The notes under the pieces: model-generated
Told to the model about the DNA's origin: nothing
Seen by the model: only the letters and a program-made list of their open reading frames with translations
The model's database searches: none
Shown here: one piece after another, positions 43,812-54,426 of the stretch
Numbering within the stretch: the first letter of the stretch is position 1
Layout of the letters: each line of letters starts with the position of its first letter
Program-made: the position numbers and the translations under genes
Source of the DNA: Undaria pinnatifida
Taxonomy: Eukaryota; Sar; Phaeophyceae; Laminariales; Alariaceae
NCBI GenBank assembly: GCA_012845835.1
Contig: JABAKD010000005.1
Coordinates: 9,288,823-9,352,822, forward strand
Length of the DNA stretch: 64,000 bases
Direction: 5' to 3'

Positions 43812-44262
43812 GGGCGATAAAATCGTATCACTCGAATACATACTCAATATTTGTACTATGTAATATTACTACCTTGTTAGCTATTGATAAACCGTTTTCG
43901 TTATTGAGGGGATATCTCCAATATTCAGCGCGGCGGTGCCCACCCGCATTCGTGCGGTGCAGCCGCTTGATTCGTCGAGGCTGGTCTTTCGGCCTCAGGC
44001 AGCTTTTTTTCTTCACGTTTTACGCCACCAAACCTCTAGGCGGGTCCCCCTGCGGACCTCGAGTCCCCCCAAGAGTTGAGATTTGGGTTAAGATTGAGAT
44101 CGGCTTGGGCCTGGGACGACGCGAGCAAGATTTCGTAAATAATTAAAACGCGGTATAGCTGTGAGCTCGACCAGTTCAGTGGTTGTCGACACCAGTATTT
44201 TTTTTTGCAAGCTGGGTGATAACTTCGGCCGCGCGTTTTTGACAGATTCTACTCCTGTTTGA

Positions 44263-44574
44263 GGATGTAGGTCGACGACTGCCCTGAATGCTGCACTGGA
44301 CCATTGTAACCAGGGTGATTTCAGCCCACAATCATTCTACGCACTGATACACCACACAACCCATATATTAGGAGGGGGACAAATTGAAAGTGGCTGGGGC
44401 GCGGTCGTCGGTGGTGCGACGTCCCGCCGAAAGACACTTGGAAAGCTGAAAGCAGGACGGGCAGGCGGAGCAACCCGACACCACCGGCCAGGGATCCACA
44501 CGAAGTCTAGAAAACGGCGAATAATGGGTCGGGCCCCGGCCGGAGCAGGAGACCCCATCCAATCCAATCCATAA
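44263..44574 (+). CDS. Coding-like open frame without ATG
   Basis: 103 codons open to TAA. It reads STTALNAALDHCNQGDFSPQ, SFYALIHHTTHILGGGQIES and GWGAVVGGATSRRKTLGKLK, with a basic C-terminal part. Possible acceptors are GGATGTAG| (44270) or GTTTGAG| (44262). The - strand is also open here, so the strand is uncertain. Confidence 0.3.
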   Translation, partial: GCRSTTALNAALDHCNQGDFSPQSFYALIHHTTHILGGGQIESGWGAVVGGATSRRKTLGKLKAGRAGGATRHHRPGIHTKSRKRRIMGRAPAGAGDPIQSNP

Positions 44575-44929
44575 CATTACATGATCGGCGGCAGAGCTAA
44601 ATAATACGGCGTACAGCAGCAATTTCCCGCAAAAAGCACTTGGCAAAACAAAAACAGCAAACGGCTGGAGTTGTGGCTGCGATCACGCGATAGGTGTGAA
44701 CCAAATAATCGTGCTGATTCTGCTATTCTTGAGAGAAAAAAAAACAAATGTTTCAGTGGATTACTACTGTAGCGAACATAGAAGCATGGTGGTCGGATTA
44801 CGAGGGCGAGCGATATGCCTTTCGAAGTCAAGTTTGGGGTGATGGTGAGATGCTGAGCTCCCCGTTTTAGGAAAGCTCAGAAATTTCCGCTGCACCACCT
44901 ACCGCGAGGGTGACTCCGTATCGTACGGT

Positions 44930-46400
44930 AAAGGTACACCCTTTTCGTCTGAGGCTCCTCGCTTCACAAACTACTCTCATATACCTCACACAAAGCACTC
45001 TTTTTAGAGTAAACTGAAAGCGAACCCGCCGCGATGACCAACGCCATGGCCTAGGCATGAAAAACATTATTTCAAAAGTTGCTAAAAAAGAATGGAGGCA
45101 TTCCGACAATTTTGGGTCAAGGTACACCCTTTTTTGTCTGAGGCTCCTCGCTTGACAGACTACTCTATCAAATACCTCACACAAAACACGGTAAAGGTAC
45201 ACTCTTTTTTTCTGAAGCTCCTCGCTTGACAGACTACTCTATCATATACCTCACACGAAACACGGTAAAGGTACACCCTTTTTTGTCTGAGGCTCCTGGC
45301 TTGACAAACTACCCTATCAAATACCTCACACAAAACACGGGAAAGGTACACCTTTTTTTTGTCTGAGGCTCCTGGCTTGACAAACGACTCTATCATATAC
45401 CTCGCACAAAAAAACACGGTAAAGGTACACCCTTTTTTTGTCTGAGGCTCCTGGCTTGACAAACTACTCTATCATATACCTCACACAAAACACGGTAAAG
45501 GTAACACCCCTTTTGTTGTCTGAGGCTCCTCGCGTGACAAAAACTACTCTATCATATACCTCACACAAAACACGGTAAAGGTAACACCCCTTTTGTTGTC
45601 TGAGGCTCCTCGCGTGACAAACTACTCTATCATATAACTCACACAACACACGGTAGAGGCGACACCCTTGTTTTGTCTGAGGCTTCTCGCGTGACAAACC
45701 ACCTCTTATCATAGACTATACCTCTCACAAAACACGGTAAAGGTACACCCTTTTTTGTCTGAGGCTCCTCGCTTCACAAACTACTCTATCATATACCTCA
45801 CACAAAACACTCTTGTCAGAGTAAACTGAAAGCGCACACGCCGCGATGACCAACGCCATGGCCTAGGCATAAAAAACTTTATTTCAGAAGTTGTAAAAAC
45901 AAGAATGGAGGCATTCCGACAATTTTGGGTCAAGGTACACCCTTTTTTGTCTGAGGCTCCTCGCGTGATAAACTGCTCTATCATATACCTCACACAAAAC
46001 ACGGTAAAGGTACACCCTTTTTTGTCTGAAGCTCCTCGCTTGACAGACTACTCCATCATATACCTCACACAAAACACGGTAAAGGTAACACCCTTTTTTT
46101 ATCTGAGGCTCCTGGCTTGACAGATTACTCTATCAAATACCTCACACAAAACACGGTAAAGGTACACTCTTTTTTGTCTGAGGCTCCTCGCTTGACAAAC
46201 TACTCTTGTGATATACCTCCCACAAAACACTCTTTTTTCGGTGTAAACTGAAAGCGCACCCGCCCCGATGACCAACCCCATGGCCTAGGGAAATATATAT
46301 ATATATATATATTTCAGAAGTTGCAAAAAACAACAATTGCGGCATTCCGACAATTTTGGGTCAAGGAGGGTTAAGGAGCGCCCCACGGGGTCAAAATCAT
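44930..46400. repeat. Family D element with its arm amplified to ~13 copies
   Basis: The ~75-base unit has GGTAAAGGTACACCCTTTTT, TGTCTGAGGCTCCTCGCTTG and ACAAACTACTCTATCATATA. Three units (44900-45120, 45757-45935, 46175-46365) carry the element's middle (GACCAACGCCATGGCCTAGG, GGCATTCCGACAATTTTGGG), so whole elements and arms are interleaved. Confidence 0.9.
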
Positions 46401-46799
46401 TCAGGAAATATTTTCGCTAAAAGGGGCTGCCTCATACCGCGGCAGGCGTCATGGGCTCGGAAAAATCATGCCAGAGGGGGCGTGTCGTCGTGCGCGTTGT
46501 GCGATATGAGAGTCATCCCACGGCAGGTGTTATGTTTTTGGTGGAGCAATGTTAAGGTACGGCCTCGAAAGGCCTGCTTTGATAGGTAATTGGCCGTTTT
46601 CGTATGATACGTTGGCGTCATCTATTCGGGGTTGTCAGGAAATGAAACCGAGGCATGCGCCTCGCTTGGCCAGGTGCTATCCGGGACTCTTGTGGAAAAA
46701 ATAAAGCTGCTTATTTACTAATGCTAAGAAAGTGCGCGCACGTCGAGGACGTGCTCAACAGGCAGACCTGAAGGGGACCACACCAATTACTTGAGACTG

Positions 46800-47050
46800 A
46801 ACGTCGCTGACCGGTTGGGCTCCTCACTTATGTGGAATTCTATCGGTTCGGTTAATAATTAAATACGACAACTTTTGACGATTAGGTTTGACGAAGGACC
46901 AACGCTTATATTTGTTGGTCGGGTCGGGTTGCGCGAACGAATGTCTTCGAAGTCATCATGCTTCGGGTGAGATGTTGAGCTCTGTTCACACATGTTAGGA
47001 GCTCAGAAAAATCTTAAAATCTGCTGCACCCCTAGCGTGTGGGATGATTC
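46800..47050. repeat. Family E element
   Basis: GCTGACCGGTTGGGCTCC, GGTTGCGCGAACGAATGTCT, TCGAAGTCATCATGCTTCGG and ATCTGCTGCACCCCTAGCGT, so it is nearly full length. Confidence 0.75.
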
Positions 47051-47054
47051 ATGA

Positions 47055-47229
47055 CAACGAGAGGATAGACTGGGGAGGCTTTGATCGCGAATCGTGCCGT
47101 CTTCAGGTATAAGCCGGGCACACACACGATGAAGTTACCGCCGAAGGCCGGGAGCATACATGCGTCCCCTGCATGATCGTTCGTCGTGCTGACGCTTCGA
47201 AGCATGTCAAGCAGCGTTGCAGCTGTCAT
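47055..47229 (-). CDS. Coding-like open frame, unknown
   Basis: From an ATG at 47229 it reads MTAATLLDMLRSVSTTNDHA, GDACMLPAFGGNFIVCVPGL, then YLKTARFAIKASPVYPLVV before entering a family E arm. Codon use looks coding. No family recognised; it may be an exon or a transposon remnant. Confidence 0.3.
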
Positions 47230-47622
47230 TTTATTTTACTGGCCGCCAATTACTTGGAATGAAGTCCCGTCATCATATATATATAGCGTTCAAAAACCAA
47301 GCTCAAAATCGCGCAAAAAATATGAACCGCGTGCATCGCACCCCATGCATCGTGCTCATATCGTGCACACGATACAGCTTCCACTCTGATTCGCGCTCAT
47401 ATCGCACACGGCACAGCCCCCCCCCCCCCAAAGCAAGTCCACTATGTATGGTATGCCACTATCTATGCACAGCCAATGGGTATCGGTGGGTGCTCTCAAA
47501 CGCCCGATGTTCAAACATTCCGTAAGCCTAGCGCTTGGCAATGCATAGCGGCGGCGTCAGTTCGGACTACTCGGGTAAGCACAACACCCTTCGCGAAGCT
47601 TACCACCCGCATGGGTACCAAG

Positions 47623-47813
47623 TACAGTGGGTATCCCGATTTAAGAGCGCCCAGTGACAAGCCGAAACAAGCGCTCTTAACTACACATTGCTTTTTCGTG
47701 TGGTGAGATGTATATATAGCGTTTAGTACAGGCGGGACATGCCGATTTGACGTCTCTCACGTCCAGAATGCTCTTATCCTGGGCGCTCTTAAATCGGGAT
47801 ACCCACTATTGTA
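47623..47813. mobile_element. Pogo-like MITE with ~30-bp terminal inverted repeats
   Basis: The left end TACAGTGGGTATCCCGATTT, AAGAGCGCCCAG is the near-perfect inverse of CTGGGCGCTCTTAAATCGGG, ATACCCACTA at the right. TA lies at the outer borders. 191 bp and non-coding. It shares CAGTGG and the A/T-rich step with families A and B but has its own inner sequence. Confidence 0.8.
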
Positions 47814-47834
47814 GACGATTTTCCTCCCTGCTCG

Positions 47835-48190
47835 ACGCATGCTACGGTAGAGGTGCGCCAATTTCTTTATGAAAACTACTCGAATGAGGAGCTCTATAAT
47901 ATACCCCACCTTGAAGACTAATTTTGAGAAAAAAGAAAAAAAAGTACAACCCCCCGAAGAACAACCCCATGATCGATCGAGAGGTGCACAAAAAAACAAA
48001 ATGTTGCACAACAAGAACGCCACTCCGACGATATTGGGTTAACCCCTTTAGAGCCCTAAAAGCCCTCCCTACACTAATTCCATTTAATTTTTCCCCGAAA
48101 ACGGGTTTCCAGTTGTAAAGGCGTTAAGGATCTCCGCTTTCAGAATATACTTCGGCCCAAACGTGCCACCCTCTGTCGTAGCACGCGTCG
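47835..48190. repeat. Family D element with nested family C
   Basis: ATGCTACGGTAGAGGTGCGC to CTCTGTCGTAGCACGCGTCG; a family C MITE (48031-48127) replaces its inner GGCTTAAGGAG junction. Confidence 0.75.
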
Positions 48191-48199
48191 TGAGTCACA

Positions 48200-48460
48200 T
48201 GGTCCTACGGTAGAGAGTGTGCATCCTTTTTTTTCTGGGGCTCCTAACCTATTGAGGTGCCTTATAATAGTATACCCCTCGGGAGGAAAATGAAAGTGCA
48301 ACCGGGTGAAGGGATCCGTGGACATTGGTGTACGAAAACAAAACAAAAAATCGTTTTGCCAAAAAAAACAATAATGACCAAGAAGGAGCCCCGTCAAGAA
48401 GTATAATAAAAATGACCGAAAAACGTGCTAACCCCATATGGTGGCGCGCGTTGAGTCTTA
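48200..48460. repeat. Family D copy
   Basis: GGTCCTACGGTAGAGAGTGT, GGGGCTCCTAACCTATTGAG and AAGGAGCCCCGTCAAGAAG. Confidence 0.65.
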
Positions 48461-48599
48461 ACCTTTTTAGCACCGCAGTCCCGACATGGAGACCAAACAC
48501 TTAAAGTTAGACTAGGACACTTTAAGGAGTTGGAAACGTCAGGGGCATTAAGGGCATCAGGGACTAACTGCCGCAAAAGACACTTACCGCTACGGACGA

Positions 48600-48860
48600 G
48601 TCATCCCAGGGTAGTCGGTTACACTTTTTGGGCCAAACGTTTTTGTCCGGCTGAGCTCCCCTCAACCATCGCTCAGCATGATAAGTTTACGAGTATATGT
48701 TTGTTTTAGGACTATATACAGATTAATAGCGCATGGAAATGCTGGACGGGTTTGCGCGAGCGAAGGCCTTCGAAGTCATGTCCCGGGTGATATATTGAGC
48801 TCCTCGCCATGCTAGGAGAGCTCAGAAACTTCTTGGAATCTGCTGCACTCCTAGCGTGGG
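48600..48860. repeat. Family E element
   Basis: GTTTTTGTCCGGCTGAGCTC, GAAGGCCTTCGAAGTCATG and AATCTGCTGCACTCCTAGCG. Confidence 0.7.
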
Positions 48861-48960
48861 ATGACTTGGACGCGGAAAGGGAAGTTCGTGTTCACGCTTG
48901 TCCGGTAAACCACCGAAACCCGGCTTCGGACTTCCTGGATAACACAAACATTTCCCGAGC

Positions 48961-49038
48961 AGGATGGAGGGTCTTAAGCGCTGGAAACCGCGCACCAAGT
49001 CCGTGGACTTCAAGGGCGCTTCATATTGGCGTAAATAA
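48961..49038 (+). CDS. Possible terminal exon
   Basis: After a TTTCCCGAGCAG| acceptor it reads MEGLKRWKPRTKSVDFKGAS, YWRK, then TAA, with clear coding-type codon use. Downstream (49150-49330) the bases around its end, GCGTTAATAAAACAGTTACA with TTGGCTTCAGTGGC, occur twice more. No upstream partner is identified. Confidence 0.35.
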   Translation, partial: RMEGLKRWKPRTKSVDFKGASYWRK

Positions 49039-49334
49039 AAGAGTTAAATTGGCTTCAGTGGCCGTCACAATCCAAAAATCGAGGCGCTGTTCACTCGGGC
49101 TAGCATCACTGATCGCTAGCACGAAAAAATGCGCTTTCCCCATTTGTTAAAGGCGTTTTATGTTGGCGTTAATAAAACAGTTACATCGGCTTCAGTGGCT
49201 TGGCATTAACAAAACAGTTACATTGGCTTCAGTGGCCGTCAAAATCCAACAATCGAGCGCTGTTCACTCGGTCTAGCATCGCTGATCGCTAGCACAGAAG
49301 AAAAATTCGCTTTCCCCGTTTGTTATAATCATAA

Positions 49335-49500
49335 CTTTTTCATTTCCCAGCTTCCGGACAAAGCCGTGGTCATACGTCTCTTTCCTTCTCCCTCCCCCCG
49401 AAACCTGCCGTCAATTTCATCGCGCAGAAGGTTGAGCATTTATTCCGCTGCTCATCGATCTGCATCGAACTTTGCCTACTCGCGCTCTCGCGCTTTCGGC
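49335..49500 (-). repeat. SINE copy, inverted and diverged
   Basis: CCCAGCTTCCGGACAAAGCC, CCGTCAATTTCATCGCGCAG and CTGCTCATCGATCTGCATCG match the reverse of the SINE body. Confidence 0.55.
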
Positions 49501-49539
49501 GAGGCAAGATAAAAAAGAACAATTGTGCACCTATATTGT

Positions 49540-49905
49540 GGCTGGTTCTACGATAGCTCCTGCCTGGTTGGTGGAAACCCGACGTGCTCCGTTCCGGCAT
49601 AGTAGGGATGCGAGGGTCTATGGTCATACGACTACGGCCATGCACAAACCGAGTACACCCCGCCCCCCCCAAAAAAAACCCCAGCGATTTCCTTTAACGA
49701 ACGTTTCACGGCTGCTCGGCACGAGGAATGATTCTATGCAAAGTATTCTTCATGAATTTTCTTGTGTCCAAAGGACTCTCCAACGCTAACGTCGGGGGGG
49801 GCAAGGGGCACCGTATTTCAGTAGATACCGCCGGGATCTGGTTTCAAAACCAGCGATTTCGAGGAAGAAAAGTTGGCGGGGGCTACCGTAGAACAACTTG
49901 TGTGC
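49540..49905. repeat. Family I element with nested family H piece
   Basis: GTGGCTGGTTCTACGATAGC; a family H fragment (49559-49660, GCCTGGTTGGTGGAAACCCG); then AACCCCAGCGATTTCC to GGCGGGGGCTACCGTAGAAC. Confidence 0.7.
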
Positions 49906-50139
49906 ACCACCCGAGGTTCGCACCCCAGCGAAGCCGTCAGCAAGGATGACAGCAATCTACCGCTGACCCATGGTCAAACTTGCCCAGCGCAAACGTGCGA
50001 GGTCACTTTGACCTTGAAACGGGAGTTCTGCCGGGAATGGTGTGCCCGAGCGTCATGATCCTTCTTTCGAGTACCGCTTGCTAGGGTTACGAACATGAAG
50101 AAAATCATTTCCACGCTGCAAAAAAAAACTTATGCTGGG

Positions 50140-51090
50140 TCGGGTTATCGTTGAGCTGGCAACCTTCTCCCCATCTGCGCCGTTCACTGCTCGTAGGACT
50201 ACGAGCTTAAAAAAAGCGTCCACATTGCCCTGTGCACAACTGAGGCATGCCACAGTATCACCAAGATCATCTACAACATCTACAGTAGATCTCGTATCTG
50301 CTGCCGTCATGAGATGTCGCGCAGGATCTGCACATAAAGGGTACAGATTCAGCGCTAGAAACGTCCGCCATGTCATAGTAGATCGTACCGATCCCACCCG
50401 GTAACTCGAGCTATAGATCATACACTCCTTGAAAGATCTAGATCATCAAGCGAGGATCGATCGGCGATATTGTTCGACGTATGAAAGCATGCCCTGTCAC
50501 TCTATAGCTATAGAGAACGCGATCTGCTGAAAATCACGCCCGTCATCATCCTACGTTTCAACCATCGTGATTCTACTTTGGAGCACAAATTACTGGGGCT
50601 GCGAGCACAAAAAAAAGCGCCCGCGTTGTACTACATGCGCCGTTACTTATGCCGAATGTCGTTGCGCCGGCAGTTTCGTCCCATCCGTGCCTTTCACTCG
50701 GGCCACGATCACACCAAAGTGCCCACGGTGCAAATATTATGCTGATTTTATATTTGGCTCGTCCCTTCTATTATCGTCGCACTTTTCTTTCTCCTCCTTC
50801 CCTAGACGAAACTCAGATCCGGGGTCACCAAGAAGGCTCTTCTCTCCCTCCCCCACTACGGTACGCGCCTTCAATTTTATCGCGGGAAGACTCCAGCTAG
50901 TTCTCCCCTCGTCGACTCGCATCCAACTGTTAGTTGAGGCGGGCATTTAGTTCGAGGACCGTTCTACTAGGCTCACGACCAAAAAGAAACGTCTACTTTG
51001 CACGCACGTGCTGTTACTTGAGCCTGATGTCGTTGCGCCGGCGCTCTTCTCCCCATCTCGCCGGCCTCGCGCTGGCCCCTCCCGTCGTGT
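50140..51090. repeat. Cluster of families F and K and a third repeated unit
   Basis: 50205-50490 is family F, 50790-50945 family K. A further unit (CCTTCTCCCCATCTGCGCCG; TACTTATGCCGAATGTCGTT; TTGAGCCTGATGTCGTTGCG) occurs three times, at 50155, 50645 and 51015. Confidence 0.55.
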
Positions 51091-51409
51091 GAGAGTCCTC
51101 TGCACCGGCGGTTACATGGAGGGTTTTCAAACGAACCAGGTCGTGGTGAAGGCGGGGGCAAGAATGTACGTCATGAAAACAAAACACTTGAAAGCATGAC
51201 ACCATTTATCCCGCCATTGCCGAAGGAACGGAACATCCCTGAACCGTCTTCACCCCTTCAGAGCTGCATTAAAAAAAAATGGCCAAAAAATCGTCCCATA
51301 ATAACTTCAAGTAACTCGTCCCCCAAAACACGGGTGCAGTCCTAAAACGGGTTAAGATGGCGTAGCGAACGCGGCGCGGTAACCTTTTTTAGCGTGTGCG
51401 ATAACTTAC

Positions 51410-51513
51410 CTCGCATGTAGCGGTGCACGCGCTTGTACTTGTCGGGGTTGAGGATTCTGTCGCGTTTCAACTCTTCCGCGTCCCTCGCGCGACTCCGCGC
51501 GAGAGCCGAGACC
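51410..51513 (-). CDS. Exon of a - strand gene: basic helical segment
   Basis: On the - strand a CTTCCGACTCGCAG| acceptor and an ATGCGAG|GTAAGT donor bound 104 bases, phase 2 in, 1 out. It reads VSALARSRARDAEELKRDRI, LNPDKYKRVHRYMR, a charged amphipathic helix. No family recognised. Splice sites and codon use make it the most secure - strand exon. Confidence 0.65.
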
Positions 51514-51904
51514 CTGCGAGTCGGAAGGGAACAGGTGTTTCAGGGTGGATCAACCATCAGTGATTCCGTCCGTTGCTCGTAGGACCAAGGGTATGGCAGG
51601 AAAGGTACGCCCTTTTTCACTATCGGATCTGAGCGACTCGCACGAGCGACTCTATACCTCACTGACAAAAAAAAGGGCTTCTTTGTCGCAGCGTAGGTTA
51701 CCATTCCATGGCCGTCTCATACAAGCACAATAAAAATGTCACGAAAGCTTAACCCCTTTAGAGCCCCGAATCCCTCTCTATACCCAATGCAAGTAATTTT
51801 GTCCCCAAAAACGGATTTCCAGCCGTAAAGAGGCTGAGACCAAAAAGGAAAAAGTGGGGTCACTCGCGCGAGTGACCCCGAGCCACTGCAAAAAAAAAGG
51901 ACTT

Positions 51905-52195
51905 CAAAAGTGACCCCCCTGCCGTAGTCACAGAAAACAAACTTTAACTCATTGGCGCTGTCATCCATAATCAAGAAAATAGGCACAAGGTGCCTAAGTC
52001 CGTCTTACGGGCGGTTCTTGGGAGGATGCAGGTCACCCTTCATGCGAATCGCCGAACACCTCACGGCGCTTCGCGCTTGGTGGTGCAAGCAATGTCTGCC
52101 TGGTTGGCGAAACCCGACGTGCTCCGTCCTGGCATCGTAGGCATGCGAGGGTCCATGGTCTTACGACTACGGCCATGCACAAACTGAGTACACCC
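51905..52195 (+). repeat. Family H copy
   Basis: AACTCATTGGCGCTGTCATC, GGCACAAGGTGCCTAAGTCC, CACGGCGCTTCGCGCTTGGT and ACTACGGCCATGCACAAACT; nearly full length. Confidence 0.75.
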
Positions 52196-52861
52196 CTCCC
52201 TACCATAGATTTAGCCGCTGTGCAAAACACAAGGCTCAGGCGACACAATGAAACAACCCCCCCCCCCCCCGACAACCATCGTACACACCTCGTAAACTGT
52301 TCTGCTCGTGTTCTGAGAACCGCAGCGTGCTTGTTGCCCCTCTTGAGCATGTCCTCGTTAACTCTTTTCACCCTGGCTACCTACACGGGAAGCGCGCATC
52401 GTCAGCAAAAGGCAAAGCGAAGCGGGGGGGGGGGGGGGGGGGGGGTGCTTGTCGTCCGAGAGCCCCCGCGCGCGCGCTCAAAAGCTTCACAACGAACAAC
52501 GGGTTCGGTTACAAACCCGTTGACTGTGCTTACTAGATACGATGGGAATAAGACAACGGTTTCTTGATATTCTGGGGGGTTTCCAATAATAGGTTGGCTA
52601 CTCCGTTCGACGTTAAGCGCACAATCAGCAAGATCTTATGGGGTCCAAGCAGATCAACCGGCAAAACGACGAATACGATAACATCAAGCGTCTACGAAGA
52701 CCTTGCAGCAGTGCGAGTATTACCACGATGCACGCGTGTCCCAAAAGCCACCCGGTATTGCAGTTTCAACACATCCCTTACCCCAGCTGCTCCGTGTCGT
52801 CTGGCCCATACTTGAAACCGTAGTTCTTTCCCTATTTTTTCATCTCCTCTGAAGGTCCAAA

Positions 52862-52990
52862 GGGGTCAGTTTTTGCCCTCTACAGCAAAACGTCCAGGAA
52901 CTACTTCGTGCCGGATACAGCGGGAGACGAACGGAGTCGAGGAGAAGGCAACGTGCACACCGTTTCTTGTGGCCAAATCTGAAACCGCAG
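52862..52990 (+). CDS. Possible exon, frame uncertain
   Basis: A polypyrimidine run and TCCTCTGAAG| acceptor precede it. One frame reads PKGSVFALYSKTSRNYFVPD, TAGDERSRGEGNVHTVSCGQ, then stop; another stays open as RPGTTSCRIQRETNGVEEKA. Neither is linked to other exons. Confidence 0.3.
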
Positions 52991-53014
52991 TGTACGGTAT
53001 ATCCGATATTTTTA

Positions 53015-53240
53015 GGGCGTTTCACGGGTCGGATGGATCACTTCTCGGTATACTAGTCGGATCGTTTCGTCAGGGTGACCCGACCCCGACCCGTGACATC
53101 TGAAAACCTCCTGACCTGACCCGATCCGACCCGCGAGTTTTCCAAAACCCTCTGGTCCAACCCGGCTCAACCCGCGAGGTTTTCGAACACCTCTTGATCC
53201 TACCGGCGGGCCGGGTCATGACCCGTGAAAAGCCCTGGAT
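53015..53240. repeat. Family G element
   Basis: TTTTTAGGGCGTTTCACGGGTCGG to CATGACCCGTGAAAAGCCCTGG, with both terminal repeats and a short, diverged core. Confidence 0.85.
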
Positions 53241-53432
53241 GTTTATTATTCCCAAACAGCTGTCTTAAAAGTACGTACAAACCACGGATTTCTCCTGTTC
53301 GGTTCCCAAACTCCAGCAAAAATCCTCTCCATTGTTACGACCGTGATATTTTTGCACGTGGTTGCTAGTAATACATGGAGACCGTATTGATCGGTATCTT
53401 GCGCTACCGGTATCTTTTACACGCCACCGCAC

Positions 53433-53542
53433 CTGGTCACCACCCGCCGTAGTCCCGAACGACCCCTTCCGTTGCGCCAGCGAAGTCTGGAACCACACAT
53501 TATCGGTCTCCGCATCGTAAGTCACGCGGAACACCCACGTCC
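53433..53542 (-). CDS. Probable exon of a - strand gene
   Basis: The - strand acceptor GGTGGTCAG| and donor GACCAG|GTGCGG bound 110 bases, phase 1 in, 0 out. It reads TWVFRVTYDAETDNVWFQTS, LAQRKGSFGTTAGGDQ. The alternating pattern suggests beta strands. The frame stays open to 53265. Family unknown. Confidence 0.45.
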
Positions 53543-53544
53543 CT

Positions 53545-54150
53545 GACCACCCCGCACCCTCCACCGCGCTCAGAGCGAGCGTGTACTACATATACCACGG
53601 GCGAAGAGAGTTGCGTGCGTGGTTTGGGTTGGAGCGAAAGTGGGCGGGCGGGGACCAATTGGGAAGACGGGAGGAGGGCGCGCGGGGGGGGGGGGGGAGG
53701 GGGGGGGGACTTAAGCACACCGAAATACTTATCCTACCGAATACAGTATATCTAACAAGTTTGTCCCCCCCCAAAAGTGCATGGAATGTACTATAGATGT
53801 CACCAACGACGCGTTGTTGTTTGAAGTTGGGGAGAGAAGGCGGGCGATGAACCGATGGGGAAGTAGGGGTGGAGCGGGGGGAGGAGGTTGTAATCACTAC
53901 CATGCATGGCCAGAGTCTTAACAAGAAAAAAAAAGACCGTCGCACCCCCACAACGCCGGGAAAGAAAAGAGCACATTGGGTTTTCACCGACCAGTCAGAC
54001 CCGAACACCCCGCGCCCTCGACCGCGCTCAGAGCGAGCGTGTACTATATATGTCACCATGAAAACTCGTCGTTCGTTTTGGCTTAGGGCGAGCGGGAGTG
54101 TTACAACCGGTTGGGAAGTGAGGAGGAGAGCGGCGGGGGGGAAGGGTTAG
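53545..54150 (+). repeat. ~430-bp tandem duplication
   Basis: CGCGCTCAGAGCGAGCGTGT, ACTACATATACCAC at 53570 recurs at 54022 (GTACTATATATGTCACCATG), each followed by GCGTGGTTTGG/TTTTGGCTTAGG and G-rich text. A long G run lies at 53680-53710. Confidence 0.55.
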
Positions 54151-54339
54151 CCCTCGTACCACAGAAAACACTATATTTTACTGTTTCTGAGTTCACCGTC
54201 CCCGAAAACGAAGGCGAAGTTCCGAAAGGGATACTTAGAGACGCCTTTGGACGTGCAACCTAGCGCCAATACGCCACATCATCTACGCGGCGAGTTGCCT
54301 CGCGCCCCCTCGCTAGACATGCATACGCGCGCGGGTGAA

Positions 54340-54426
54340 AAACAGGGACTATTGGGAACGCATTTTCGACGCTCAAGTACGGGACGCTGCAGAGGTGCTG
54401 AGAGTGCTGATCGAACCGACTTAAAG
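54340..54426 (+). CDS. Possible terminal exon: helical segment
   Basis: Acceptor GTGAAAAACAG|, in phase 2. It reads DYWERIFDAQVRDAAEVLRV, LIEPT, then TAA. An amphipathic helix with good codon use. No partner exon found; the same bases are also open in another + frame ending at an AAG|GTGGGG donor. Confidence 0.4.

Noticed and set aside
43120..43225. A tRNA gene ending at TTCGAATCCCACC
   Set aside because: No acceptor stem, D-arm or anticodon arm can be folded, and the T-stem has mismatches.
52415..52446. Long G run (and similar G/C runs at 39220, 53680, 35030) as a quadruplex or control site
   Set aside because: Homopolymers of this kind occur at the ends of several repeat families and may vary in length or be assembly-sensitive; no link to a gene is seen.
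52564..52823. Several overlapping + frames as a gene
   Set aside because: Three frames look equally open, none has supported splice borders, and no family could be recognised.
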